Below, piece by piece: positions 22,038 through 33,213 of a stretch of DNA of 64,000 nucleotides (position 1 is the first letter of the stretch; every line of letters starts with the position of its first letter). Both the position numbers and the translations under genes were made by a program. A model generated the notes under the pieces. It was given only the letters and a program-made list of their open reading frames with translations, was not told the DNA's origin and ran no database searches. Origin of the DNA: Thozetella sp. PMI_491 (lineage: Eukaryota > Ascomycota > Sordariomycetes > Chaetosphaeriales > Chaetosphaeriaceae); assembly GCA_021432635.1 (NCBI GenBank), contig MU270062.1, positions 1 to 64,000 on the forward strand, read 5' to 3'.

Positions 22038-23076
22038 CTACTGTATGTTTGCGTGACCGATTTTGGGTAGTAATGAGGCTAACTATGGCGTCAGACTCGC
22101 TCGCTTACCTGGATATATCCGATGCCACCGTCATCACGTTCCTCGTGCCGACGCTGACGGCCCTGATCTGCTGGGTTGCTCTTAGGGTACGTCCGCAAGA
22201 AGCCTCATAATACCACAGTTCCTAATCTTGTTACACCATTTATAGGAGCCGTATACGGTAAGCGAGGCTCTGGCTAGCGTAGTGGCGTTTGCTGGAGTAC
22301 TCTGCATCGCTCGGCCAACCTTCATCTTTCCTGGCCATGGCCCTGGGGTGGACGGCCAAGCAAGCGTCTCCGAAGGCCCTACGGCGTGGGCCGTGTCGCA
22401 CACAACGGGAGGAGTCGTTGATCCGACACCATCCACTCCTGCGGAGCGATCGTTCGCCGTCATGTGGTCGGCTTTTGGGTCTTTCGGGGCTGCCGTCGCC
22501 TACTCCACTATCCGAGTGATTGGGAAGCGGGCGCACTCGCTCGTGAGCGTCAACTACTTCGCTGTGTTCGCCATGGTTTCGTCGTTCCTTTTGCTGCTGA
22601 TTCTGCCGGACATCGGCTTCCAGATGCCGCAGACGACCGTACAGTGGTAAGTTTTGGCGTCCCCACTCCGTGAATTTGGCGCCGGTCTCTGACAGTCGGA
22701 AGGCTTCTACTCGTTTGCATCGGCGTATCCGGCTTTTTGCTTCAGGTGCTGCTGACCGAAGGTTTGCAGCGGGAAAAGGCGGGCAGGGCGACAAACCTCA
22801 TCGTATGTGTCCATAACAATGCGTCCTGTCTATGACAGCGTGCTCAGGAGGGGCTAACCTTCTCTTTAGTATACACAACTGGTGTTTGCGCTAATTTTCG
22901 AGCGCGTCATATGGGGCACCACTCCCCCGTTTGCGAGCTTCCTTGGAGGTGCTCTCATCATCGGGGCAGCGATATGGGTTAGCCTGCAAAAGAAGGCCCC
23001 CGCGGCGCAAGACAAAAGTACCACGCCAGACGAAGAGAGAAGTCTTCTGGGGCAACAGAACGAAGAAGAGAGTTGA
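22035..23076 (+). pseudogene. 3' half of the EamA/DMT-type membrane transporter gene
   Basis: Begins in the last bases of an exon (..TACT/GTATGT) and continues through exons 22,095-22,186, 22,246-22,646, 22,703-22,802 and 22,870-23,076. All junction phases agree. The product reads YYSLAYLDISDATVITFLVP, VALREPYTVSEALASVVAF, GVLCIARP, IRVIGKRAHSLVSVNYFAVF, QWLLLVCIGVSGFLLQVLLT, QLVFALIFERVIW and a hydrophilic tail ending NEEES. That is the second EamA repeat plus the end of the first. No start codon in this frame lies upstream. It supplies exactly what the 6,149-6,667 half lacks and nothing overlaps, as expected for one split gene rather than two copies. Confidence 0.8.
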
Positions 23077-23521
23077 CGTTAATGGGCTATTCGAGAACTT
23101 GATTATGGGATCAGCCTTCTGAACAGAGGAGCCACACATTAAAGAGAACTGGATACCTTAACTTACCTAACCCCTGTGTCGATATCTATGGGCCAGAAAA
23201 TAATAGACGTGGGTCAATATGACAGACGGCTCGTCGCTTGTTCTATTGCCAGGCGCCAGGGGGGTCGCTTACAGCTGAGCTGGCTGTGCCGCATGACGGC
23301 CTTCGTTTGCTCATTGCACCGAAAGTTCGGGGCCACTGGTAGACGCTTGGCGATGAAAGACGCGTACACTATAAAACGCGCTAACCGGCAGCCAAGGTAA
23401 AGCGCCTGTTTGCATTAATACATATAGCTAGACCAAAGGCCGCCAACAGCCGTAGTGCTTATCCTTTCGCCGTCCTCATCACAAAAGATTTCTCGAGACC
23501 AACGTCGCCCGCACGATCAAC
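23077..23521. other. Intergenic
   Basis: 445 bp between the transporter stop and the DUF7704 gene. It should include the latter's promoter. A TATAAAAC-like element occurs near 23,371. Confidence 0.4.
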
Positions 23522-23986
23522 ATGGCACAAGATACCGCCGTTCAAATGCACTCCGTCTACCGCATCTGGTTCACCTGGGTCGACCCGCTCATCACCTGGA
23601 TGACGGTGGTATTGGCCCTGGTTAATCCCGATCTTGTAATGGATTCTGCGCTTCCAGACGGCGTGTCGCTCCGAAATCCCGACAACGATTTCCTGCTCCA
23701 GCAAATTGCGGCGCTGTTCGCATTCATGGGCGTCATTACTACATTTCTTCTGCGGGCTAGCGCCGACATCAAGGTGTGGAACATTGTCCAGGCTGGCATT
23801 TTGCTGGTGGACGTTGCCCTCCTGGTTATCCTATACATCACCCTCGGCCACCATGACCGCCTAGACCCTGCCACCTGGCGCGCGTCTGACTGGGCCAATG
23901 TCCTAATCACCGTCTGGGTTGCGCTCCTCAGATCTCTGTTTTTGATGGGAATTGGCGTGAAGACGGTGAAGGGCAAGACGGCGTGA
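23522..23986 (+). CDS. Small four-helix membrane protein, DUF7704-type
   Basis: Single exon, 154 aa. It starts MAQDTAVQMHSVYRIWFTWVDPLI, and the pattern YR..FTW.DPL is usual for the N-terminus of this fungal family. Four hydrophobic segments are visible: around 18-38, 60-80 (LLQQIAALFAFMGVITTFLL), 85-107 (VWNIVQAGILLVDVALLVIL) and 122-146 (ANVLITVWVALLRSLFLMGI). A polar tail GVKTVKGKTA ends the protein. The conserved features LR.S.D.KVWN and ATWRASDWAN support the call. Function is not known; it is likely in an internal or plasma membrane. Confidence 0.8.
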   Translation: MAQDTAVQMHSVYRIWFTWVDPLITWMTVVLALVNPDLVMDSALPDGVSLRNPDNDFLLQQIAALFAFMGVITTFLLRASADIKVWNIVQAGILLVDVALLVILYITLGHHDRLDPATWRASDWANVLITVWVALLRSLFLMGIGVKTVKGKTA

Positions 23987-24142
23987 AGACCCGAAAAAAG
24001 AGCCGGGCATCGAGACACGATTCGCAGAGACCTTGTATATTGATATATAGGCCCAGAATTCTGAGGAATAAGGAGGTTCTCAAGGGATGTTTATAGCGCT
24101 ACCCCAAATTCATTATAGCGGACATACACTATCGTTCTAGTG

Positions 24143-25234
24143 CTAGATCTGTTGCTTCTCAGCCGTGGATCGTAGATACTCTGTCAGCTCCTTGATCTTC
24201 TGGACTCCCTGATGCCCGGCCGCGTCCGCCGCCTCGTACGCCAATCGATATACATGAAGTGCCTCTGAGAACAAAGGCCTATGCTCGCTCCAACCAGTCA
24301 GCTTCCGCAGTTTCTCAGAGCTTGTCCACTGCGGAAAGTCAATCAGCATCGCAGGCCAGGGATTCTGTCCGGGCTTCAGGTCCTGAGGGTCGACATATTT
24401 CACTCCTCCCTCGATGCCGTACTCAACAGCCAATGCGGAAGCAATCCCTTCGATGGTCTCGTATCTACCAGCCGAAATGTTGAACACCTCGCTCTTCACC
24501 TCCTCTCGCTTAGGATGCCCTGCGATGGCGACGTAGGCATCGCCGCAGTCATCCACGTGGAGTGCATGGCAGATGGAGCTCCTGGGCGTCGGGATGACCA
24601 GTGGCGTGCCTTTCTTTGTCGCTGTGCTTGCACCGATGTCAAAGAAGGAACAATAGAAGCTGGAAGCCCGCCCGTAAACGTTGGTAGGTCGAACAAGAAC
24701 GGGCGCAAAGACATCCGTGTGGTCAAGGATCTTGACCGCGTTCGCTGCTCTGTCGGTCACAAATGGTGTCGGGTTTACGGGACTCTCCTCGGTGTGTGGC
24801 TGAAGATCAGGGCCGCCATCGTAGTGCGGCCCGGGCCCATAGTCCTTGCAGCCGCTTGTGAAAATGACGAGAGGCCGAGTGCCGTGTCTGGTGCTGGCTG
24901 TCCCGAGCGTGCGGAGGAGTCGGATTGTGTTGTTGTAGTGCGGGAGGTAATTCGTGATATTCTCCGTCGTTGACACAATGACGTCAATCGTTGGCGGTAG
25001 GACCTCCAGGATCTTGCTGTGGGAGTCCGCCTCGTCGATGCTTCCTATAATGGGGATGATCTCTTCGGCAGCGAGTGAGATGCTCGGCGAGGCTGAGCGG
25101 ACCAACCCATACGTGAGCCAGCCGGCACGGACGAAGGCGCGAGCTACGGCGTTGCCGATGTAGCCATTCGCACCGGTGACCAGTGCGGTTTTTGACTGCA
25201 TTTTAGAATCAGTTTCCCTGCTAAAGCTAGCCAT
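24143..25234 (-). CDS. Extended SDR, NAD-dependent epimerase/dehydratase family
   Basis: Soluble Rossmann-fold oxidoreductase or epimerase acting on a sugar nucleotide or other hydroxy compound. The cofactor motif TGANGYIGNA lies close to the start. Typical later elements are DVIVSTTENITNYL, IFTSGCKDYGP, the RPTNVYG turn and HALHVDDCGDAYVAIA. The usual SDR catalytic YxxxK is not clearly seen after the TSG stretch, so the chemistry is uncertain. The start at 25,234 gives 363 aa; MQSKTALVTG at 25,201 is an equally good or better start because the fold begins there. A further in-frame Met at 25,330 seems too far upstream. Single exon. Confidence 0.8.
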   Translation of the reverse strand: MASFSRETDSKMQSKTALVTGANGYIGNAVARAFVRAGWLTYGLVRSASPSISLAAEEIIPIIGSIDEADSHSKILEVLPPTIDVIVSTTENITNYLPHYNNTIRLLRTLGTASTRHGTRPLVIFTSGCKDYGPGPHYDGGPDLQPHTEESPVNPTPFVTDRAANAVKILDHTDVFAPVLVRPTNVYGRASSFYCSFFDIGASTATKKGTPLVIPTPRSSICHALHVDDCGDAYVAIAGHPKREEVKSEVFNISAGRYETIEGIASALAVEYGIEGGVKYVDPQDLKPGQNPWPAMLIDFPQWTSSEKLRKLTGWSEHRPLFSEALHVYRLAYEAADAAGHQGVQKIKELTEYLRSTAEKQQI

Positions 25235-25559
25235 GGCCAGACGCAGCCATTTTAGATTGGCTATAAATGATTGTCTGCTATTAACAGGCTCGAAAGTACT
25301 AACATGCCGTTGCTTTGGATGGAGTTGCATTCCTCCGTGATTATTCAGCGGTAGTATTTCTCAGTCATCTAGGCCTCATATCTGGCGTGATCGGCAGAAA
25401 AGAGATTCCGATTCCGGTGAGTGGCAGCATGCTATTTGACGACAGGTTCATATGGCTCCGCCTGTGGATAGTTCGGCGAGTTAGGGTCTAGTAACAGCTT
25501 TGATCTATGAGGAAATCGTACAGCTCAGCTAATCAGCCCGTCGCCCGAGATTTGACCTC
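25235..25559. other. Intergenic between the epimerase start and the FAD monooxygenase stop
   Basis: About 325 bp. It should contain the epimerase promoter and the monooxygenase 3' end. No other feature seen. Confidence 0.4.
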
Positions 25560-28039
25560 TCAATTAGTTACCAGCCGAGCAAGCACGTTTTCCCGCCAAT
25601 ACCAAAGACCCAGAGCGGTCACTCCTGGTCCAACCGAGAGTTGACCAGCCATAATAGCGGCAAAGGCGGTGATGGTCTCGATCCAAGTAGTATACCCCTG
25701 ATTCCTCAGATTTGCCACCGTATAGAAGTTGTAGATCGCTACAGAAGCAAAGTTCGTGGTTGCATTGGGCTGGCTGGGATATTGAGCGGTCACGGTGGAC
25801 GCCAACAGAGGCAGGATGAGTGACGCGCCCAGTCCAACCGCATATGTCATCTTCAAGGTACCAAGATCCTTCTTTCGGTATATGACGAATTGCTCCTCGA
25901 GTATTGACTTAGTGTCGTTGGGATCTGGCTTGGACGGTGGTTGGAACTTTTTCGTGACGACGGAGAGTGCCTTCGTCAGTACTGGAATGGCGGCCGGAAC
26001 AAGTGTCAAGAGTGCAGGGTGGTCTAATGAGAGGCTCTGGCTGACGAATGGGACTACAGCTAGGGAAGCGGCGGCAAGCAGCGCAGACGTTGCTGCTTCC
26101 ACGGGCACAGATCGTCCTACGGAAGTGACACCCGAGAAAAGCACGGCGGACAAGTAGTAAAAAGGGGCCAGCTTGTTGAATCCAAAGAAATGGCTTTGGA
26201 TCGCCCAAATGCTTGGTCTGCTCGCGGTCAGTTTCTTTCTGTGTGTCTCAATGTTCGTGGCTTACAAGGCGAGGATATTTCGGCTGTTTCCATAGCGATA
26301 TCCCTCAATTGTCCATAGGAGCATCGCACTTGCCAAGTTGACAAAGTTGCCCGCAACTGGGAGCCGGCTCGTGTAGGAGAGGAGAGGCGATGCTAGGTTG
26401 AGTGACAAAGATTGCAATGCATTCACTGTCGAATCTGCCCACCCCCCGGGCTTCTGAACAGACCAAGCGAGAAGGCCCAGAGATGCGGCAGCGACGAGCT
26501 GTGGCAACGGGGTATTGAGAGGCCTGGCAGGTAGCTCGTCATCGAAGGGTAGCGCCCTCATTCGCTTGGGGATAGGCAGGCGCTCCAGCCGGCCACCGAT
26601 GACGTAGTCAGTGCCTAGCATTGATGTAGTAGCTTCACCTCCTGCCACTGGGATCACTGTTCGCAAGATGATCCTCGCTGCCAGGGTCTCTTGAGCATGG
26701 ATCTTCTGGGTCTCTATTGCCTTCTTCACCATCAACTCTGTCGTATTTCGGCGCGCAGTTTGCGTCCTCTCGAAAACGTCTTCGATGTCACTGAGGGAAA
26801 GTCCCCCCGGCCGAGCCTCCATCTTGTCGAGAAGGTTATTTACCAACGCCGTGGCCGACTCAATTGCCTGGTTTCCTCCCTGTCCGCCGATCGGGTTTTG
26901 CTATAGCATCGGATTAGAACTCATTGCTGGCTCTCTCCATGCGGGGCTCGTTACCTTGTGTGCCGCATCACCAATGGTAATGATCCTCTGGAAGTGCCAA
27001 CGCTTGTAGACGTGTTCCTGGAGAGGCACGAGCGTGGAGGAGATCCTATTGGCATAAAGTTCGCCGAAGGTAAGGGTATCGGTGATACGATCTTTCAAAT
27101 GAGGCTCCAGCAGTGCTGTCTCGTCTGCCTTAGTGAACCGGGGAATGTCCTCGCCGTAGACGGTCTTGCCTGTATCGAAGAAGACGAACCAGTAAATTCT
27201 TCCTTCGGGACCTGGAACGATGAAGTACGAGAAGCCCTGACGGAAGACGAAATTCTCCGTGAGGGTCGGGTAACCTTCCGTGTGTTTAGAGATTCCGAAC
27301 ACGCATTTATGGGTGACGGGCACCTCTGCGCACGGCAAGCTGTATGTCAGCGCTATCCACGAACGAGCAGTGGCTTGGGGCACGAACTTGACGTCTCATC
27401 TCCAGCAAAGTAGGACGGATCCACCTTGTTTGCGATTCGGCGCATTTCTCCCCGGACGGCGCTGTGGACACCATCAGCACCGACCACAATGTCGGCGGAA
27501 TAGGTCGATCCGTCTTCGGTGGTGAGCTCGACCCCAGACTCATTCATTTTGACGTCAGTGACCCGCTTGCTAACGTGAACTCTGTCTTTGTGCCGCAAGT
27601 GTTCGTATAGGACTTCCAGCAAGGTCTGTCTATCGGCGAATGCGAGGGGATATCCGTGTCTACAAAGCTCCCCTTTCTCGTTAGCTTGGTGGTCGAACGC
27701 TTGCGCAGCATCTGAGGCCAGCATTGAAACTTGCCTTTGCTCCAGATGATCCCACAGGTAGTGTACGGTCGATACAATAGCGGCATCTGGGAGACGGACG
27801 TGGCCGCGCCGGCTCCTACCGGTCAATCGAGCGGCGAAAGGTTCGTAGCAACCGATCTGGTCGAGAATCCGTAGTCCATTGGGCATCATGCCTATGCTGG
27901 CACCTACCTGAGGGGCGATCTCCGGGTACGCCTCAAGCAGGATGTAATCCAAGCCGAACTTTTCCAGCATGTTCGCCAGAGAGAGGCCCGCAATGCTCCC
28001 ACCCACGATGGCGATCTTGAAATCCTTGTGAGGAGCCAT
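25560..28039 (-). CDS. FAD-dependent monooxygenase with long multi-helix C-terminal membrane region
   Basis: A flavoprotein hydroxylase/epoxidase of the group containing PaxM-like enzymes of fungal terpenoid pathways. Four exons join in phase at A/GTTCGT..GCAG, AAG/GTAACG..ATAG and TT/GTAAGC..GCAG, giving about 760 aa. N-terminal FAD motif IVGGSIAGLSLANML, middle motif VVGADGVHSAVR and late motif ITIGDAAHKQNPIGGQGG are all present. After the flavin domain comes a hinge (LERLPIPKRMRALPFDDE), then about 300 residues with many hydrophobic helices, including FFGFNKLAPFYYLSAVLFS and the end LGLWYWRENVLARLVTN. Standard PaxM-type enzymes are near 470 aa, so the membrane half is an addition seen in only some fungal homologues. 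Substrate unknown; no terpene synthase lies nearby. Confidence 0.8.
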
Positions 28040-29485
28040 GATACCCGGCGTTTCTCGAGGGTGTTGAAGCGTGGCGGACGGGATGCGGGCGTTCTATGCC
28101 GACGAAATACCCTGTTGACAAGATTGGCGAGACGTTGGCTGTCAGGGAGTAGGTCTACATGGGATTGTGGCCGATTATAAATGGTAGGGTTGTAAGACAG
28201 GCCCGATCTTAGATTATTAGCCAAGTTTGGGCAAATTAATTCCTTGTCATCGGGCCCTCGCATACTTACGGCCTCTGGGGCATGTTGGCGCGTAAAGGCC
28301 GGGGTGCTACGACGTAGATGGCTATATGGGGCGCGCCTTCTAAGGGTGAGCGTATTCGATTTCACATCCTAGCGATATCGCGGAACCAATAGAACGCTAG
28401 AGATTTCTCAGGGGGCTGGCATCGCTGCATCGCAAAGATTTTAGTGCTGATATGGTGAGAATTCAAAGACCCATACTCCGTATCACCGGCCAGTTTCAGC
28501 TCTCCGAGCCGATAGGCCGCCTCCGACAACGTGCAGAGTGGATGCCCATACTATATGATATAAAGCTTTGTTATATTGCTAAATAATCTCTTCTTTGAAG
28601 ATCTGATGGAGTTTCTCGAAGTCCACTGCCAAAAATGGCGACAGCGGACCGCGTATATTCCAGGGGATGCTTGATAGCGGTGGCCCTAGCTTTCGGGAAT
28701 ATGCAAGTCTTCGGAAGTAACACCACGCTAGTCGTGCGATCGACTTACCGGGCCATGCAATTTGCCTCGCGTAGCATCTGCACCGGACTGTTGCCCTTCG
28801 AAACATTTTGATATGTCATCGAGGTATACGCGCTTACCAAGCGGGCGGTGAGCCAACTGACCAATTCGTCGCTAATGCGGATCCCATATCACTATGGTGC
28901 TTCGTTAGGCGAAGTATACGGTGAGCCCAACGGATTGGGCCTGTCTGCGCCAAAAATTCTACCCCTGCTCCTCTTCCTTGGCCTCGGGATGAGTGGCAAC
29001 CGAATATGCAGAAGAAGATGCCGATGTTTCGGCCGCTTGAAGGCAATCGGACGATATAACTGTACAGTCGGCCTACATTGTAAAACGACACAATCACGAC
29101 CTGGCGCCAGGAGAGCCAGCGGCGCATACTTCCAAGCAGGATATTCTTCTGTTTTAGTGATCACACCTCATGGTTCAATACTGCTACTTATATGACGGAA
29201 AATGCCAAGCTTTCCGTTGGCTCCTCAGCAGAGACTCGAGGCCGTGGAAACCGGCTGTGATCTTCGATAACAAGCAGCCAGGACAGCCAGGAAGAGAAGA
29301 ACACTAGCACGTTCCTCACTCATAATGAGAACCTTCAAAAATCATACCCCTGCCATCGTCCAACACTGTGACTGGTGACATTATGGTCGGTATTCGATAC
29401 CTTTCTGCCCGCATCGGATGGACAACACAACCTCATCAGAAGTGCGTCCTCATGTCCTAGGAGCACTGACTCGGTGTCGTATTCG
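28040..29485. other. Intergenic, no gene supported
   Basis: About 1.4 kb upstream of the monooxygenase and downstream of the DUF6594 gene. Minus-strand frames at 28.58-28.81 and 28.83-29.16 kb have no recognisable motif or splice partner. Confidence 0.4.
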
Positions 29486-30468
29486 TTAGGAACACAGCAT
29501 TGACCGCAGCGTAGCTAGCAGGATGTCAGCAAGGGTGTGGCCCTGCTCTAGGAGTCTTCCAATGACGTACGCTGCTGTAGCAGCAAATATCTCAACCCTC
29601 CTCGCGTTTGTCATGAGCGCAAGAGCAACGGCAAAGCAGGCTGAGAAGCCCACCATGATTCCGAGGCGTTGGGTATAAGACTCCACGACAAAGAGCACCA
29701 CCATAGAAGCCAGCGGCAGCAGCGAGGCCACGACGGTGATAAAGACGTGTACGACGGCTGCTAGTCGAGACTCTTCGTACGTGAAGATCCCGTCTCCCAG
29801 CTCCGGGGATTCCGGATCCTGATAGAGTGGGTTGGGAGATCAGCGCCCCGGAACAACAGGCAGGGAGCTCCGGCGCATCCTCCTACCTTGAGCTTCTCGC
29901 CGACCAGGCGATGGTACATGGGAAACACGGTATTCATGAACCACTTCGAGATCGGATCGCCAGCCACGCGTGGTTTCACCGCCGCGAGGTCTTCCTCATC
30001 ATCCCATGCGTTCAGGTCCAGGCCCCGGATTGGAAAGCAGCCCATCGAGGGGCGCTCAAACCAGCTTATTAGAAACTTGAGGTCCTCAGTATTCGGGCTG
30101 TCCAGCTTGGCCAGTGCCGCCTGCTTTAGGAGACCGTCATCTAGTCACAATCAGGCCCGGGATACTCAGTTTAAACATCTGATCTTACTGTATTTTTCGA
30201 GCTTCTTCCTGATCCGTCGCACCGTCTTCCACTGCGCCCTGCCGGACCGCCCTCTGCCGTGGGCCAGGGTCCACCAATCTTTGGCATAGTACAGCCGGTC
30301 CGGGTGGCTGGCGTCCCTGCGTGCCATGTTGCCGAGCGAGTCGCTCAGGTGGATGATCTCGGCTTGGAGATACAGCAAATTCTGGTAGTTGAGTGCCTTG
30401 AAGCGGCGCAGGATGGCGAATTCCTCGTACTTCGCCATCAACTGGGCGACCTTAGCATATCCGTCCAT
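29486..30468 (-). CDS. DUF6594 membrane protein
   Basis: Three exons from the ATG at 30,468, joined at A/GTAAGA..GACTAG and AAG/GTAGGA..ATCAG. The N-terminal part is soluble and helical: GYAKVAQLMAKYEEFAILRRF, LNYQNLLYLQAEIIHL and QWKTVRRIRKKLEKY, the standard start of this fungal family. The middle has DPISKWFMNTVFPMYHRL. The C-terminus holds three membrane segments (VFITVVASLLPLASMVVLFV, LGIMVGFSACFAVALALM, VEIFAATAAYVIGRLL) in the usual order. All landmarks are intact. Function is not established for the family. Confidence 0.85.
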
Positions 30469-31182
30469 TTGTGTGGCTGATTGGCCGAAGGAGGCGCTGT
30501 CGAGTCCAGAAGGGAAGCAGCTTCTTCCCGAGTCATATCTCTTGTCGACACACGAGGCTGCACCTCAGTCTTCTTTCGCCTCTTCCCCCCCGCCCCCACC
30601 GCATTTTCTAAGCCTGGCAGTCATGGCGCCAAAGTGATGCATGCAGCATGCCAAGACTCGCAGCCTGCTTCGTTGCCCGAACACAGAAGGCAGAAAAGAA
30701 GGCAGTCTCCAAGGCAGTGAAACCATGCCTCGTTTTATCTTCTACGGCCACTTCAACACGCACCCTGCGCTTCGGGAGGACATTTATAGACTACGTGGCA
30801 CGCCATTCAGCTTGATGGGATGCCTCAATCTACTCAGGTGTCCCCCCCCTCACCACCGTCCTTCTCGTCCTATTCGATCGGCAAGTTGCATCTTCGAGTC
30901 CCACGATCTCCACTTGTTGAGATTTTGACCACTCACGGGGTGTTCTTACAGCGCTCCTCGCCAATTCGTGAGGAGGTCTAGTAGAATGTCTGGCCTTCGT
31001 CCAGGCAGAAGTGCTCATCCTAATGGGTACTTATCTACAGCACAGCCATCCTATTGTGCAACTTAGCTGACCATTTGTTTAGCCCTCCTGGGTCGGAGCT
31101 CGTTTTGTGGAAACAACCGCAAGTTTCATCCACTTCTTTAGTCCCAAGACGCCAGCAGCACGAGTACTACCCATTAAGCGCA
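30469..31182. other. Intergenic between divergent genes
   Basis: About 700 bp with a C-rich stretch near 30,588. It should contain the promoters of the DUF6594 gene and the retropepsin-fold gene. Short frames look non-coding. Confidence 0.4.
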
Positions 31183-32075
31183 ATGGAGGCCCGCACCGAT
31201 GAGGAATTCGAGGCACAGCATGGGTTCACGCGAGAAAAGCTAAGGGCCTTTAAGGAGAAACAAAAGAGGGGAAAGTTCGCCATGCACTTTGCTGCGTTTC
31301 TGTTGGACGAGGCAGCCAACGTCGAGGAGAGTGAGATGATGGACTATCTGGAGACACAGGAGCAAGGCACCCACAGCAAGGTCTGCAGCACTAACTCCTA
31401 TCGCGCGTCGATGTAGCCAGCGCTGATGTTAGACATCATCACCTGTAGGCCCCTGGGCCTTGCGATAGCCATATCAAATGGATGCGGTTTCACGGGCCCG
31501 CCGACGGCCGTCTGCATTTCTGCGATGTTCTGCTTGATAGCGGCGCCGAGTACAACTTCATGCCTGCAGCGATGGCATACGGGTATAGTCTGCGGAAACG
31601 CGCACTAGACTTACCTGCGCAATTCGAAACCTATGCCGGCGAGTTCACTTGCGCCGAAGAGGTCGAGGTCAGATGCGTAGGCCCCGGCGACGAGATCGAT
31701 CTTGTGTACTTCTACGTCTTGCCCGAAGACGCATGTGCGTCGAGGCCGGCCTTGGGGAGACAAGGGAAGACGAAGATTGAGCACAGGTTATGGGACGAGG
31801 ACCCAAGCTTGCGCAGGCTCGCAGGGTACACGGCAATGTCCTCGCGCACGGTAAGTGGTGCGAACCCTGGATGCAGGACTCGTGGAGCCGTACTCGGTAC
31901 TGACGGATACGAGCAAAGGACACGAAGGAATTGCGGAGAGCGCGCGATGAAGCGATGGAAGATAAAGCGAAGCTGATGCAGCAGAAAAAAATGCGCGAAG
32001 CAGATGATACGCGCGAAAGGAAAGGATCCTCTTCGAAATCATCCAAGGATGACAGGCGCCATCATCGGAAGAAGT
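31183..32075 (+). CDS. Retropepsin-fold (gypsy-type aspartic protease-like) protein, looks whole
   Basis: Three exon-like blocks. The first encodes a helical charged part (EEFEAQHGFTREKLRAFKEK..). The second carries the protease-like core with active-site-type motif DVLLDSGAEYNFM, followed by the beta-rich stretch CAEEVEVRCVGPGDEIDLVYFYVLP. The third is a strongly charged, probably coiled-coil tail rich in Lys/Arg/Asp ending HHRKK. Splice signals GTCTGC..CTGTAG and GTAAGT..AAAG are usable. No integrase, reverse transcriptase or LTRs flank it, so it looks like a stand-alone gene of a fungal family whose fold is shared with LTR-element proteases. Age and origin cannot be fixed; function unknown. 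Confidence 0.55.
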
Positions 32076-33213
32076 AGTAGGGCTTGGGTCTGCCGCCAGT
32101 AGGTTCATGGAGAGGGTCTATAGGGGTCTGTAAGGCCCCAGCCTGCAGCAGCAATCGGGGCATGGTTGGGCTCCAGGACCTCGGTACTGGACGACAGGGG
32201 AGAGCTTTAGCGCTCCTGGCACCAACCGCCCACACCTGCGCCTAGGTGCTTTAGGCAGGTGACGATTAATCATGCCGGTACTTGGGATGGATGCCTTCCG
32301 TTATTTAGCTCAACGTTAATGCACCTACCTAGGTGTGAATACCTTGGTAACCCGTTTCGACCACTACCCTCTCCTTTCGTCCTGCTGCTCCTACAAAATG
32401 CAGGGGGCAAAGTGCTAGAAGCGGAGGTGGAAGTCGCAACAGCTAACCTAAGCGGCTAGCTGGAAGCTTAAACGGCTGGTAGCGTCCTCTTGTGCAGATG
32501 GGAAACCTCTTGATCTGGAGTTAGGTTCAGTACCTACCTATGGGTTTGGGTACCTCGAAAATTCAGTAACGCGGTCCACAGCAGCATTGAGAAGGCGCTG
32601 TTTGCAAACCTGAAAGTGAGGGGGCCAAAGAAGCACCTATTATGGGTTATTGGTTGCCATCCTTGATGCCACAGGCAATTCCCACGCCAGTTACGCCGTG
32701 AAATTGCATACCCTGTTAGGCAATCCAGACTGTCGGATAATGAGGTGAGGCTGCACGTGTCGGACCTTCGCGCCCAGCAGCGGGCGTGCTTCTCAGCAAG
32801 CTCCAAAAGGTGCGGGGTTGATGAACTTTTGTAGCTTCTTGGTCAGGGTGTGTTAAGATAAACTTCTGTCAGCCCCTATCACACATAGCGTTGTACGTAC
32901 CTGGCTATCATCCGATAAGCCCCCACTTCCACCCTTCTACGTCGTCGCGTGAATCAAGCTACTCGTGCTGGTGAGATAAATGGTCTCCTCCAACCCCCGC
33001 GACGAAAGACCGTCCACCGAAGGGCAATTTCCCTGGCATGATCAATTGTCGCGACTGCCGTCGTCTGCTTCGAAACCTTCGATTCCTCCTCCCCGTGCCG
33101 AAGATGCATGGAACGCCACCAAGCGAAATCTCGATTGGTAGGCGCTCCTACGGCGGGCGAGGCCCGGTATTGGCAGCATCCAGATAGACCCGATACTGCG
33201 ATCGATTGCGAAC
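32076..33213. other. Intergenic with several CCTAGGTA-type palindromes
   Basis: About 1.1 kb. Several short palindromic words recur: CGCCTAGGTG near 32,236, CCTACCTAGGTG near 32,324, GTACCTACCT near 32,533. The same word family is dense at 42.9-44.3 kb. An open stretch before 33,214 (RPGIGSIQIDPILRSIAN) may be an upstream part of the next gene. Confidence 0.4.

Noticed and set aside
6149-23076. Two separate transporter paralogues instead of one split gene
   Set aside because: The halves do not overlap, each lacks exactly what the other has, and the same two points also split a second gene reciprocally.
23522-30468. A terpenoid biosynthetic gene cluster around the FAD monooxygenase
   Set aside because: No prenyltransferase, terpene cyclase or synthase gene is present in the window.
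30641-30928. Open frame beginning near MPRFIFYGHF
   Set aside because: Short, Pro/Cys-rich in a C-rich area, no homology recognised and no splice partner.
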